NCBI GenBank assembly: GCA_963576785.1
Contig: OY756141.1
Span: 2,914,001-2,978,000, forward strand
Direction: 5' to 3'
Length of the DNA stretch: 64,000 nt
DNA from: Chlorophyllum brunneum
Taxonomy: Eukaryota; Basidiomycota; Agaricomycetes; Agaricales; Agaricaceae
Under the pieces are notes generated by a model that did no database searches, was not told the origin of the DNA, and worked only from the letters and a program-made list of their open reading frames with translations. Both the position numbers and the translations under genes were made by a program. Shown one piece after another: positions 1-11,100 of this stretch (the first letter of the stretch is position 1; every line of letters starts with the position of its first letter).

Positions 1-1195
1 CGTGAACATCATGTCAATGGTTCCATCCCGGTCTGTAGAGCTATGAGTGCACGAATTATTAAGTGTTTGGTGACTGAGCTTACCAATGTCCGCAAAGGAA
101 ATACTTTGTGTACCAGGTGGCAAGGCGTCTCGCGTGGCCATCACGAAGCCTTGAGACTTCTTGTTAAGCCAAATCTGGAATGACTTCCTACCACTACCCT
201 CGTCACACACGAGGAAAACATCTAATAATCGAATGGTTGAGTGAACGCTCAAACATCGACGACAAGCATTTACCTGCTGAGCAATCACCATTGAGATCCA
301 CAACAGCATTACTATGCGGGTTCGCAATTTGGCAGTGAGAGTCTTTGAAATGCGAGGTTTGCCTATATAAAGTTAGTCAACGAAACTAGGAGGTAAAGGA
401 AGCTGCTTGCATTTCGAACAAGGGTGAATCCGTTCTTGACGAATTCCAAACATTCTGCCATACCTGAAGCTGAGTGCCGCCATCAGTTGTCAGACCAAGG
501 AGGTCAATTTTGAGGTCTCCGTCGACATCTAGGGGTATAGGTTGCGCTGATGTTGATGACTGAACATGTACTGGGTTCGCCGTGTCTTAGATGGATGGTT
601 TCAGCCAGTATTCGTTAGGCATACAATAAAATCCGCACCAAAACCGTCACCAGGTATCGACTGATAGACATACATCTCAGTTTCGCTCCTCGTTCGGCCC
701 TGACTCATGACTAGCAAGTCAAGTTTTCCTGAATGCGTAAAGTCGCCGGGGACGACATTGAGAACTTTTGAGGGGTGTTTGAAGTGACCTCCTTCCTGGA
801 ATGCAAAATTCTCTACAAAGAGCGGTTAGGTTCGCAAACTTAATAACAGCGTGTCGTATTCTACGCACCATGATTCCAATAGTGAACTGAGAGCGTCTGT
901 TGGTCAGAAGCAAGCGACAACACATCCAAACTATCCGCGTAACACGAGGTATCAATTATTTCATTCCTGTAATAAGTTAGGATCGTGATACGTACAATTG
1001 GTCTCCACTAAAATCACCAAACGCAACTACCCTCCTGTCCCCAGTCAACCCAAGCATCCCAGCATCCACCAGTGCTGTTCCAGTAAATCGCTTCTTGGGA
1101 AATGGCCAGATTGCTGCTCCAGGTGATGATAGACTTGTTGTTACGATACATGTGCACAAAAGAGCCTTCCATCTTGTCATTATAGAAAGAAGCAT
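1..1195 (-). CDS. TIP/ITFG1-like FG-GAP repeat membrane protein, 5' part, runs off the left edge
   Basis: The gene starts at ATG 1195 (or in-frame ATG 1180) and continues past base 1, so the C-terminus is missing. The N-terminus is signal-peptide-like (RWKALLCTCIVTTSLSS, then WPFPKKRF). It leads into beta-propeller FG-GAP-type repeats: VVAFGDFSGDQLY, then VVPGDFTHSGKLDLLVM, then IPLDVDGDLKIDLLGL, then SNAVVDLNGDCSADVFLV, each ending in a calcium-loop-like D-x-[DN]-x-D/G pattern. The order matches the T-cell immunomodulatory protein (ITFG1) family of secretory-pathway type I membrane proteins. At least four short introns separate the repeats, for example gtatgc...ttcag near 575-645. Function in fungi is not established. 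The name rests on repeat order and spacing, not on a full-length match. Confidence 0.82.
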
Positions 1196-1408
1196 ATCTG
1201 CAGGTCTGGCAGACAGCACGAAAGGAGACGTGGAAGACGTTGAGCGTTCAGTACAATGGTGCATTCTTCGGCTGCTCATGGCACTGTCGTCATATTTGGC
1301 CTTGTTTGGGTCACACGACAACACGAAAGGATCAATTGCATGGAAATGGAATCAAGAAATGTACAAGATAACAATAGAGATATGAAGCAAAAGTCACAAG
1401 TGAGTGAT

Positions 1409-4400
1409 TCACCGCCTCTCTCTTACTTTGAACCACACAACACCGATAACACCAAGGCCAAAGCCAGCAATAAAAGCAAAGAGAACAAGAATATCGCGAT
1501 AGTAGTTATTTGAGCCAAATCCAAAAAGCTACAAACCTTGTCAGTACAGGTGTCGTCGCAGATGTGAAAACTCGCGTACCAGGTTCATGATCAAACTGGC
1601 TGATATACTAACAGGGACGCCCTGCAGCGTATCCTGAATCAGCAGTCCAGAGCCAACTTCGTTGACGGAGAGTGCTTCAAGGCTGTACTTCAGCGGGCAC
1701 AGCCATTGCAGCCACCGAAGAACAGGAGGTATAGAATTAAGATGTACGAAGAAGCCCGCAAACGTCATTTGGTATAGCGCTGTCAAGGCTGAGAGCAAGA
1801 TAGCGATGCCGCCATTTTGGAACAAGGTGCCAAGCAGGAAGTTCTATGTTTAGAGTACTGTGAGTGGAGTGTTGACACTTCAAGCTCGGTAACTCACGAA
1901 AAGTGTTATGGCCATGCTGTAAAGCACCAAGACGAAAAGGAACTTGAAGAAATTGGAAGGATGCGGAGCCAACCCTGCCATCCAATAAGTACTGTCGGCA
2001 CATCAGCCAAAGTACCCGAAAACTATATCGACGAAACTTACACGGAGGAAACAATGATAGTCGGTATCAACCGCAGTGGTATCATATCGAAGAAGAAACG
2101 AGAGAGAAGCCATGACGTAGGGCTGTAGTATTCACTTGAGCGTTCACGAAGAAAAAGGGGTCGAATTTCTACAATGTTGTAGAGCGCGCTAAGAGAAGAA
2201 AATGCGATAAGGGCACCCTGAGAAAAACGTCAGCGTTTAGAGGGATGGTATTTGTGACTTCTTTACCAGGAAGAATAGGCAGCCAACCCGTGATTGGAAA
2301 CCAGCAATAGATGTATCGGTCTTGTAGTACAAGCCACCTACAAACCGGCTCAATAACATCCTGCTCACATAATTAGACAAATGGGCTCACCACAAAAGAC
2401 ACCAAGAACACTCGCCACTGTTACGTGAGTAATGAACAGTGATTTGTCCCTGAATTTCTCGTGCGTCAACTGAATGACTGAAGTCAGTCAAGCTTTAACT
2501 TACCTGCGCAAAATCTTCCACTCCCTACCCGACAGGTACTGCAGTTGAGTCAAAAACGTCGTGGCATATCTCGATCTCTGCCTCCGGCCCAAGCGATGTA
2601 CATTGGCAGCGCGGTCGTTCAGTGGAATCAACCCCTCTGGACTTTCCTTGCCTCCATCGTCCTGATGTAATGAATTCCGCTCCTTGTCCGCAACATCGGC
2701 GTTCGAGCCGCTACCACGAAAATGATGTTTGTGCGGTGATAAGTCGAACAAGCCAACAGGTGGATCACTAGCAACTTCCAAAAGGTAATCAGCAACATTG
2801 TACCCTTGGGGGTAGGGAGGTGCGATGTTCGTTGCATTGAAATACTGAATGGGAGCCATTGAACCAGCACCGGAGTAGAGTGAATGGCCTTGAGAGAGTA
2901 CTAGAATGGTGTCAAACCGTTGGTACAGATGGGAACTAAACGGGTGACGTTGATTAGTAGATGCTGCACCTATCTCGAAGTTCTTACGCACCTCGGCTGA
3001 TGGATTGAAGCAATGACAGGGATTGGATTGACCGGGTCGTGGGCTATGTCACGGAGCACGTTTGCGACACGAGCAGCAGAGACTGAATCGAGTCCTAGGC
3101 GGATGGTGAGACACTGGCAGTCATAATAGACGATGAAGATTTACCAGAAGTAGGCTCATCTAGGATGAGGATGTCGGGCGAAGCAATAAGTTCCAACCCA
3201 ATGCTAACTCTCCTCATCTCTCCGCCGCTGATCCCACGAGCCTTTCCCCCAGTGTTATCCCCGATACGCATGTTTCTGATGTTTTCAATTCCAAGTTTTT
3301 CTAACAACGCGTTCACGCGTTCTTGCTTCTCCGTATCGGGGATGCTTTCAGGCAACCTTAAACGGGCAGCGAACAGAAGCGCTTCGAATACAGTAAGCAT
3401 AGGCGGAAGTATGTCCTGTTGCGGCACGAAGCCAATCCGAGGAGTTCCCTGGAGATCGCTGCCAGCCGGGGTAAGAACTTGGCCAGAGATGACGCCAGAT
3501 TTGCTCTTCCCCGCAAGAATCTCAACCAAAGTGGTCTTTCCAGCGCCTGAAAGTTATTTTCGTCATGATCAGCAACAACATAACGCAACGTGCTCGCAGG
3601 GGACCCACCACTCGGTCCGAGGATGGCCATCATCTGCCCAGGTTCCACACGGCCACTGAGCGCGTTGAGGATAGTCTTTTCGGTATTACCACCGTCCTCT
3701 CCGAAACCAGTCCAGCCTCGGAACGTGTGGTTATGAGAGCCAGGGACGATATATGTGAGATCCACCCATTCCAGCGCAACCCTGCGTCTGTCTAGGTCTT
3801 TCAACCCCGAAAGCCTTGCTTTCCTTTGCAGCCAAAGGCCCCAAAGAAGTGTGAGCAACGCCACGAGAACCAACCCTCCAACAACAGCCAAACCAGCAAT
3901 AACTCCACCACCCAGACTTGAACCACTTGCACCCTGCTCGTTCGTTGTGGCGTCCGTCAAATTTCCACCGCTATCGATAACGCTCTGTCTCACGCATTCC
4001 CCAAAAGTACACCCATCAAGCGTGAGCCCATTAGGGCCGAACAGTGATTGGAGAGTCTTCTGTTTGAATCTGCAGGAAGCAGAATTGGTGGAAGCGTTAA
4101 CGGCACCACATTCAATATCGAGAGTGTCAACCAGCCCGTTAATGGGGCTAGTGAGGTTACTCGCAGGTACGCCACCACAGAAGGTAGTTCCAGGCCGACA
4201 GGTACATTGAAGGTTATTACAGTGCCAATTAGCACTTCCGTCCGAGTCGTCAACTTCCTGGGCGCATGTGTCCGCATGGCAATAGAACTGCTCTACGCCA
4301 TCGTAAAAAAGTTGAGCATAAATTGTTGCTGGTTCTCCGAACGCGGTGACATTCGGCAAGGGCGTTAGGCGGGGTTGGCGCGTTCGCATGATGTTGAGGG

Positions 4401-4922
4401 TTGACTTTCGCGGGTAGATCGCTTGGAGCGTAGGATTCTAAGGTTCACATGAGCGAGGGAAGTCGTAAAGTGTGCTTATCAGACACGTACATTAACTTGG
4501 CAGCTCATTTGCCCTGCAGCCAACACTTTGGGTGCAGTATTACACACCAGAGGATCCTCCTTCCCTGTCGACTGCCCGCCAAACCCCGACATCGGGTCCA
4601 CAGATTGACCCAGCGAAACGAAGGCATTCTGACAATTATTGGAGTTTGTGCACACGTTGCATCCTGTCCCTGTCCAGCCGTCCTGGCACGAACAGCCAGC
4701 GCCGGTAAGATTGGCGAAGCCTGAGGAAGCTGATGCAAGTGAACGTTGGGCTCCTTGAAATATATTGCCGCCACAGGCGGGCTGAGCACATGTTGATCCT
4801 CCAAATCCTGTCGGACACGAGCAGTTTGATCCGTTTGATAATCCATAATTTTCGCATGTCTGCCCATAGGCCGTGATGGAGGTGAAGACCCCTAAAATTA
4901 TTGAAGACCACAACGCCCGCAT
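1409..4922 (-). CDS. ADP1: ABC transporter, ABCG/ADP1-like, with EGF-like ectodomain
   Basis: Half-size ABC transporter of the white-brown (ABCG) type with an N-terminal extracellular domain, as in yeast Adp1. From ATG 4922 there is a signal peptide, a Cys-rich EGF-like region (CSCPTGFGG, then CSCQDGWTGTGC), a first membrane span (GVIAGLAVVGGLVLVALL) and the nucleotide-binding domain. Walker A is GPSG/AGKTT, split by an intron at about 3549-3608. The signature is ISGGEMRRVSIGLEL and Walker B is ILILDEPTSG, followed by ASIHQPS. Several membrane spans follow, and the protein ends in WFKVRERR before TGA at 1409-1411. Around ten short introns keep the frame open. Substrate is unknown. It is divergent from COX17, with 263 bp between the start codons. 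Confidence 0.92.
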
Positions 4923-5185
4923 TTCGTTGTGATAGAGCAGCCAAAGCAGACGACTCCTGTGTTGAGCTGATACTTGTTCAGTAGGGCATCAAAGTGGAAA
5001 AGAAAGGGAAAACGAGGCAGAAGAGCTTTAAGTGGGGAACTGCAACTGTTAGCACCCTTCAAGCTGTCATGCCATGCTATGGCGTAAACTCCTTACCTAA
5101 AATGGGAATTGGCACGTGATCTGGGATTACACAGAATTACAAGCTGCTGAGTCCTCCCACTCTGTTCCTTCCATACCGCGTTGTC

Positions 5186-5536
5186 ATGTTTGGGAAAGTG
5201 AGCTCCACAATACTGTTGATGTATCTCGACTCATAGGTTCTAGGTCTTTTCTTGGTGGTCGGGCTCATCCTCACCCACTGGTGAACAAAAAGTATATGAC
5301 CCTACGGACCCCAATCAGAATCCTTTGAACCCGAAAGGCCTCAAACCGTGTGCATTCCCATACCAACGCCAGGGATAGAAATACTTAGGTTCATTTTCAG
5401 GTGCTGTGCATGTCCGCAAACCAAATCTACCAGGGATGACTGCTTCCTCAAATATGGTGAAGATGCCACCGAGAAATGCAAGGAAGAGGTCCGGAGTCAT
5501 CTCGCATGCATGCGTAGTCTCGGATTCAAGATATAG
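5186..5536 (+). CDS. COX17: Cytochrome c oxidase copper chaperone Cox17
   Basis: Small CHCH protein that hands Cu(I) to Sco1 and Cox11 in the mitochondrial intermembrane space for complex IV assembly. Three exons, 5186-5197, 5244-5347 and 5401-5536, give 83 residues. The core reads KGLKPCCACPQTKSTRDDC followed by CKEEVRSHLAC. This holds the copper-binding CCxC and both Cx9C halves of the twin-CX9C fold, and the protein ends ACMRSLGFKI. The first coding exon is only four codons (MFGK). It was chosen because ctag at 5240-5243 restores the frame to exon 2, and the upstream alternative acceptor (catag) does not. Family identity is certain; the exact N-terminus is an inference. Confidence 0.93.
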
Positions 5537-5900
5537 ACGCACAGATGACTCCCGGCTCCCCGGCATTTATTTATAACGCAGAACCTAGACTAATATTATC
5601 ACATTGGCAAGTTTGCACTCCACGCCCGTTGTCAATCGAAAACACCCCTCTCTCTCACTTCGAATACAGTATCGGGCTGTTCTTACGTTGACTTTGCTAC
5701 ACATAATTGCACAATTTATCGCAACGCAAATCGCAACACTTTCATACCGTCCTCGATAACAATACGCAATACATAATTCTAAACAAGTCCACATCAAATC
5801 GTCAAGTCCGAGCAGTGAAAAAAATCCCATATGCAACCTATCAAGACAGTGTCAGAACTCAGTGCCTACAGGACATGGGATCAGCTCACTTTATGCACCC

Positions 5901-6335
5901 TCAAGTAGACTTGAAACCGCAGCCAGTCCGGTCGATCTTCTTAGACTTTACGTCGACAACCCCATACTCAACTGCATGCCCACTCGTCAAGTCATCCATC
6001 GCGGTTTGGGCAATGTTGAAACCGCTTGCAGTATAGTCGACTGCCGTGACATTAATGGACTTCGCGTTGCCATCAGCGTCGGTAAAGGTCAACTGCCAGC
6101 AACTACCACACTCGACAGAGTTCCAGCCAGTGACCGCGGCCGCCCCTCCGATATATGGGAAACCGGGAAGGTCTCCAAATGTCTTGTATTTGTCTCCAAG
6201 ACCATTCGGACCGTTCGAACAGGCAACGGCCGAAAGGGATTCAGTCTTCTGGTCATAGACTGGGTCATATCTGACCGAGTCCGCCACAACGGATGCAGCA
6301 AGAGCAATAGAGATGAGAGCGGTTGTGGGCTTCAT
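5901..6335 (-). CDS. Cerato-platanin family secreted protein
   Basis: Single-exon gene of 144 residues. A signal peptide (MKPTTALISIALAASVVA) precedes a mature domain starting DSVRYDPVYD, the usual cerato-platanin opening. The four conserved cysteines are present in AVACSN, ECGSCW and TGCGF, with the typical stretches FPYIGGAAAVTGWNS and INVTAVDYTASGFNIAQTAMDDLTSG given here as separate landmarks of the double-psi beta-barrel. Members are small secreted proteins that bind chitin oligomers, loosen or coat walls, and can be recognised by plants; mushrooms often carry several copies. The start at 6335 was preferred over the upstream in-frame ATG 6383 because only the former places the signal peptide at the N-terminus. 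A TATA element lies about 75 bp upstream. Confidence 0.95.
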   Translation of the reverse strand: MKPTTALISIALAASVVADSVRYDPVYDQKTESLSAVACSNGPNGLGDKYKTFGDLPGFPYIGGAAAVTGWNSVECGSCWQLTFTDADGNAKSINVTAVDYTASGFNIAQTAMDDLTSGHAVEYGVVDVKSKKIDRTGCGFKST

Positions 6336-8144
6336 AGTGACTTGGAGTATTTGTGCGAAGCGGATGCAAATGCAACTTGACAAAACAATCCCCGTCGCTG
6401 GTCAGATTTTATACTTGCTGGAGCCCTCCGCAGACGGCTAACCTCGCCGCTCATGGCCCCCTGACTCCGTCCGTCGTCCCCGCCGAATTGTTCCTACATG
6501 CTCAGCCGGTCCTTTGACGGGGAAGTTGCGCCGTGAGCTTAGGACATGCCGACGCAGAAAAATCATTATCAACGAACTACGGTCAGGAAACTGAACAGAT
6601 GGCTCCATTAGGGCGGAAGTTGTCGTAGCATGAAACCTCCGCCGAGGGGAACCTTGGCCGTTTTTTGAGATGAATATCACCTCTGGATTCGCGGTCTACT
6701 CGAGTAGCAAGAGGTCGGTCGGCCTTAGTCGTCTGCCAAAGGGCCCCGGAGTCCGCAATGGAGTAATGATTTACCCTTCCGACGAGATGGGAGTTCGGGG
6801 TTGAGGAAGCAATAAGCCATTCGGTCCATGATCACGATGAAAGCCTTCCCAACTGGGGGTAATTGTGTGAGCGTATTGCAGCGTGCAAACTGACGCGACC
6901 CTAATAACATACAAATGATGCTGATTATGGGCCGCTCGGATTGATCCAGAACAGGTATCCACTTAAATAGATTTCGTTCTTCCCTGACCAAATTGTGATC
7001 AACACCTAAAGAGAAAGACCTTGGCACACACCCACGGCTTTGGAACGTCGCCCTCAGCCCAATCCCTTTCGCCACGTTCACTGGTCCCTACCTCGACTCA
7101 ATCTTCTCTCGCCTCATGGGCGACCCAAACCTCCTAAATGATGTCAAAAACCAAGTCACCTTGTTTCGTCCGTTGGAGCAATTGTATGTTAACATAAGCA
7201 TGTGGCAAGGTACACAGCGAGTAATTGAGAAGTCGGGAAGAGCGAACGAAGGCCGCTGCAACTGCAGCAACTCAGAAGTGGATCTTCTCGTCTTCGATGG
7301 ATCAGCCCGTCTTCCAAGAAGTCACTTGTCGTTCTTCCGATCTGCGATTTACGCCGCCTCTACATGCTTGTTTTTTCCTCCCAAGCGCTGGTATTTCGTT
7401 TATTGCTCCCTTGAAATTTGTAGATGGACCATCTTCACGCCGAAACCTCCGGTAATCAGTAAATCAAGAAGCGATAATTTTCCAGCAGGGTATAGAGCGG
7501 GCGTTCCTCCCGGTCCACCTCGTGGAGTCTCTGACATCTCGTAAACCATGGGGCAGATAGACAGCGAAGACAAGCAGCTGGGAGAGCCCCGCTTCTTCTA
7601 TCTTCTGGAATGGCAGCTCCAGCGTACATTCACAGCCATCCGAGGTCGTGGGAAGACTGGACGAAACTGGAAACTTGATCACAGGTCTGCTATGGACTTG
7701 AGGTCATCCTTGACCCTCAAGGCACAGTCTAGCGGAGCTCTATCAGAGCTGTAATCCGTCTCTCTGTGCCTTGACAAGCCTGACAGGGCTCCACTTCGAT
7801 CAACAATACCAAGACGCTCAATACTATCTCTTCGCTCTGGGTCCATCTGGCTCTAAATAGAGGAAATAAAAATAGCGCATTTCTATATTCCAGATGCTGC
7901 AACCGCCCTGTAGAATGCGGGTTTTTGGCCGTTCGCTGGCGAAGTAACCACCTACCGTGCGCCACTGTCATGACGTATCAAACACAGTAAATTTCGAATG
8001 GAAGAGGCCAGAATACTGTGCCAAATGGGTATGATATCGCGTCCGAGAAAGCGGATACTGAACGAGAAATCGAGGGGGGGTATAAGAGGTTAATCTCCAT
8101 TCCCCCAACTTTGTGACCTCCCTCACAACACCCCTCAGCTCAGT
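6336..8144. other. 1.8-kb intergenic region, no supported gene
   Basis: Between the cerato-platanin start and the P-type ATPase start there are only short overlapping frames on both strands (up to 142 codons). None has a recognisable motif or a coherent set of exons. The left end holds the cerato-platanin promoter. The right end has a TATA-like tataag at about 8080-8085, some 60 bp before the ATPase ATG. Confidence 0.6.
6406..6413 (-). promoter_or_regulatory. TATA element of the cerato-platanin gene
   Basis: On the minus strand the sequence reads TATAAAAT about 71-78 bp upstream of the cerato-platanin ATG. This is the usual distance for a fungal TATA box with a short 5' UTR. The assignment is by position and sequence only. 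Confidence 0.55.
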
Positions 8145-11100
8145 ATGAAGTCTTCTGAATCCCTAGCCAAAGTCGAGGATGACGACGCAATCGTTGCTCA
8201 ACGCGCGATTGCCTTCCCGGAGAGCGAAAAGAATCGCGAAGAACGCCATATCGGACAATCTCGTCCCAAGGGTCCGGAAATGAAGCGAACTCTCACACAA
8301 GAAGAGAGAGATCTGGCTGACGCAGGTTACGAGCATCTAGATGCCTCGAAGCAAAATAAGCACAGCCTGGCGGAACCTGCCAATGTCGACATCCAGGAAC
8401 ACAGGCTAACGCTCACCGAGCTAGAAGACGGCCTCAACACGTCATTCGATCATAAGGACCCATCCAAGACGTACGGGTTGACTGACGAAGAGGCCAGGGC
8501 CCGCCTTCAGCGGGATGGACAAAACGTCCTCACACCGACAAAGAAAAAGTCTGCTTTAAGAAAGGCACGAGGCTCACACCATCCTTGGATACATCCACTG
8601 ATATAAAATATAGTTTATCGACCGGCTGTTGACGATGTTCAACGTCCTCCTGATTATCGCCGGTATTCTCGAATACGTTTTATTGGCCATCGACTTCCAT
8701 GTACGCAATAAAGTTGTCACCCCCACCATCCACACTGTAACCATCGCTTTTAGGCCAACTTCCAAAACACATACCTTGGAGGCATCCTTATCGGGGTTGC
8801 CTTCATCAATGCCTTCGTCGATTTCTATCAGTTGCAGAAGTCAGAAGCCATTTTAGCCTCCTTCTTGGCTATGATTCCTCCCACTACCCGCGTTGTCAGG
8901 GATGGTACAATCAAAAATTTGCCCGCCGCTGAACTTGTAAAGGGTGATGTTGTACTTCTGGTGCGTTAATGGACTCACCTACCATTCATGCGACTGAGTG
9001 TCCCAACCTCAGAGGAGCGGTGACAAAACCCCTGCTGATGTTATCATCTTCGCTTCATCGGAGGTCAAGGTAGATAACAGCAGCCTCACGGGAGAGTCAG
9101 AACCTCAGGAACGGTTTGCTATGCCAAATGGATCCCAACTTCGTCCTGCAGAAGCCGAGAACCTGGTACGAGGATGTTGCTCACCGGATCGGGCCAAACT
9201 CACGTTGTTAGGCATTTAACTCGACTCTCATCGTCAACGGTGAAGCATGGGGAGGTTCGTGTTTCCCATACTTGGCCGCTATATCCCAGCTTAATCATGT
9301 ACTAGTGGTCGTCCGTACTGGTGATCACACCTTCATTGGTGAGCTTCTTATTCTCCTCAGGTACCAGAGTCGAATACTGACCTGAATTCAAACAGGACAG
9401 ATTGCTCGCCTTACTGGTAGCGAAACAGGGAACAAGAGCCCCCTTGCCACCGAAATGTAAGTGCATCCCAACCCGACTGACCCAGCCAGTTTTGACCCCG
9501 GTTGTAGTGGTCGTTTTGTTATCATAGTGTCCTCCATTGCGCTTATTTTTGCCGTCACCTTCTTCGCCGTTGGTCTAACCACGGCTTACAAAGGTCAGGT
9601 CGCAGCGACGGTGACCTTCGCTGTCTCCGTTCTCGTAGCTTTCGTCCCTGAAGGTCTCCCATCTGTCGTTACCCTCTTACTCTCCATTGCGGCCAAACGC
9701 ATGGCCGCTCAAAACGTACTCGTCAAGGATCTTCAGGGGGTCGAGACCTTGGGTTCGGTATGGATATATCGAAGATCCCCCTTATCCCTGAGCTAAACAT
9801 TTATTCAGCTCACTTTGCTTGCCACCGATAAGACTGGAACTTTGACCAGGAACCAGATGACCGTAAGACTGAAGTTTACGATGTGATCGGACGAACGGTC
9901 AACTTTGATACAGGTGACGAACATTTGGAGTGGAGAGAGAATGTTCTCTACGTTCCAGGTAATTAATCTCATTTATCCCCGTCCCTCTAGGCTGATGGTT
10001 ACATCACAGTCCAATAACGACGACGACGAGACCGAGGTGTTCTCCTTAGAAGCCTCGGGTATGCGGGAAACTGTGGACATCTCCGCACTCAACTCTCGCA
10101 TCAAGTTCGACAGAACGGATATTCCCTTTGATCAGAGGACTATTTTGGGTGATGCTACAGAAACTGGGCTTACCCGTTTCGCCGCTCGCTATCTCACGAC
10201 TGACTACGACCAATATGTCAAGACTTACCCTAAGTCATTTGAGAGTGGGTTTTCGAGAAGACTGAGACGTAATGAATAGTACTGACAAACGTTCTAGTTC
10301 CTTTCAACTCGACAAATAAATGGGCGCTCGTAATCGTGAGTTCTTGTCCCATAGCACGGGTTCGCATCTAGATCAATAATGTCCACCACCACAGCTGAAA
10401 AAGACTCACGCAACCGGTTGCCTGAGTGCCTACCTCAAGGGAGCTCCCGAGCGTGTATTGGCCAAATGCGACACGTTCCTCAAAGACGGCAAGCCTCATC
10501 CTATCACTGATGAATTCAGTAAAGCGTATGAGGACGCATACAACGTACGCCCACCCTTTCTCTGGATTTATTCCATTCATTGATCTTGGATCTTAGTATA
10601 TGGCATCCCGGGGTCACCGTGTTATTGGCTGTGCGCAAAATCTCCTGAACGGGAAGCAATACGCCATCGATCACGCATTCAGCAAAACCGATGTCAACTA
10701 CCCTAGTGAAGGATACTGCTTCATCGGACTTGTCTCTTTGGAAGACCCCCCTAAACATGGTGTCCGTGAGGCTATTGGTACACTTCGTCTTGCCGGCATC
10801 AAAGTCATGATGATAACTGGTAAGTTCCACACCGTCGTTTCCTTCTAATTTTAACGAGTCAACGGTCTGTGACCACAGGCGATCACCCAAAGACCGCTGA
10901 GGCTATTGCTCGCAAGATCAACCTTATTCTTGGCGAGACAAGAGAATCATTAAGCGCTAAGACTGGAAGGCAGCTGGAAGAAATCTACGAGGATGAGACC
11001 ACGGCAGTCGTGATTCATGGTGATGACATCGACAACCTGGAGGGATGGCAATGGGATCAAAGTGTGTTCACTTCAACTTACGAAGGTTTTCTTGATGTGT

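Noticed and set aside
3540..3610. Apparent broken Walker A in the ABC transporter (GPSGGSPAST)
   Set aside because: The odd residues are intron sequence. Splicing restores GPSGAGKTT in frame.
9820..9880. Apparent stop after the phosphorylation motif of the P-type ATPase
   Set aside because: An intron with a good gtaagact donor follows QMT; joining to VTNIWSGERMF gives the expected sequence.
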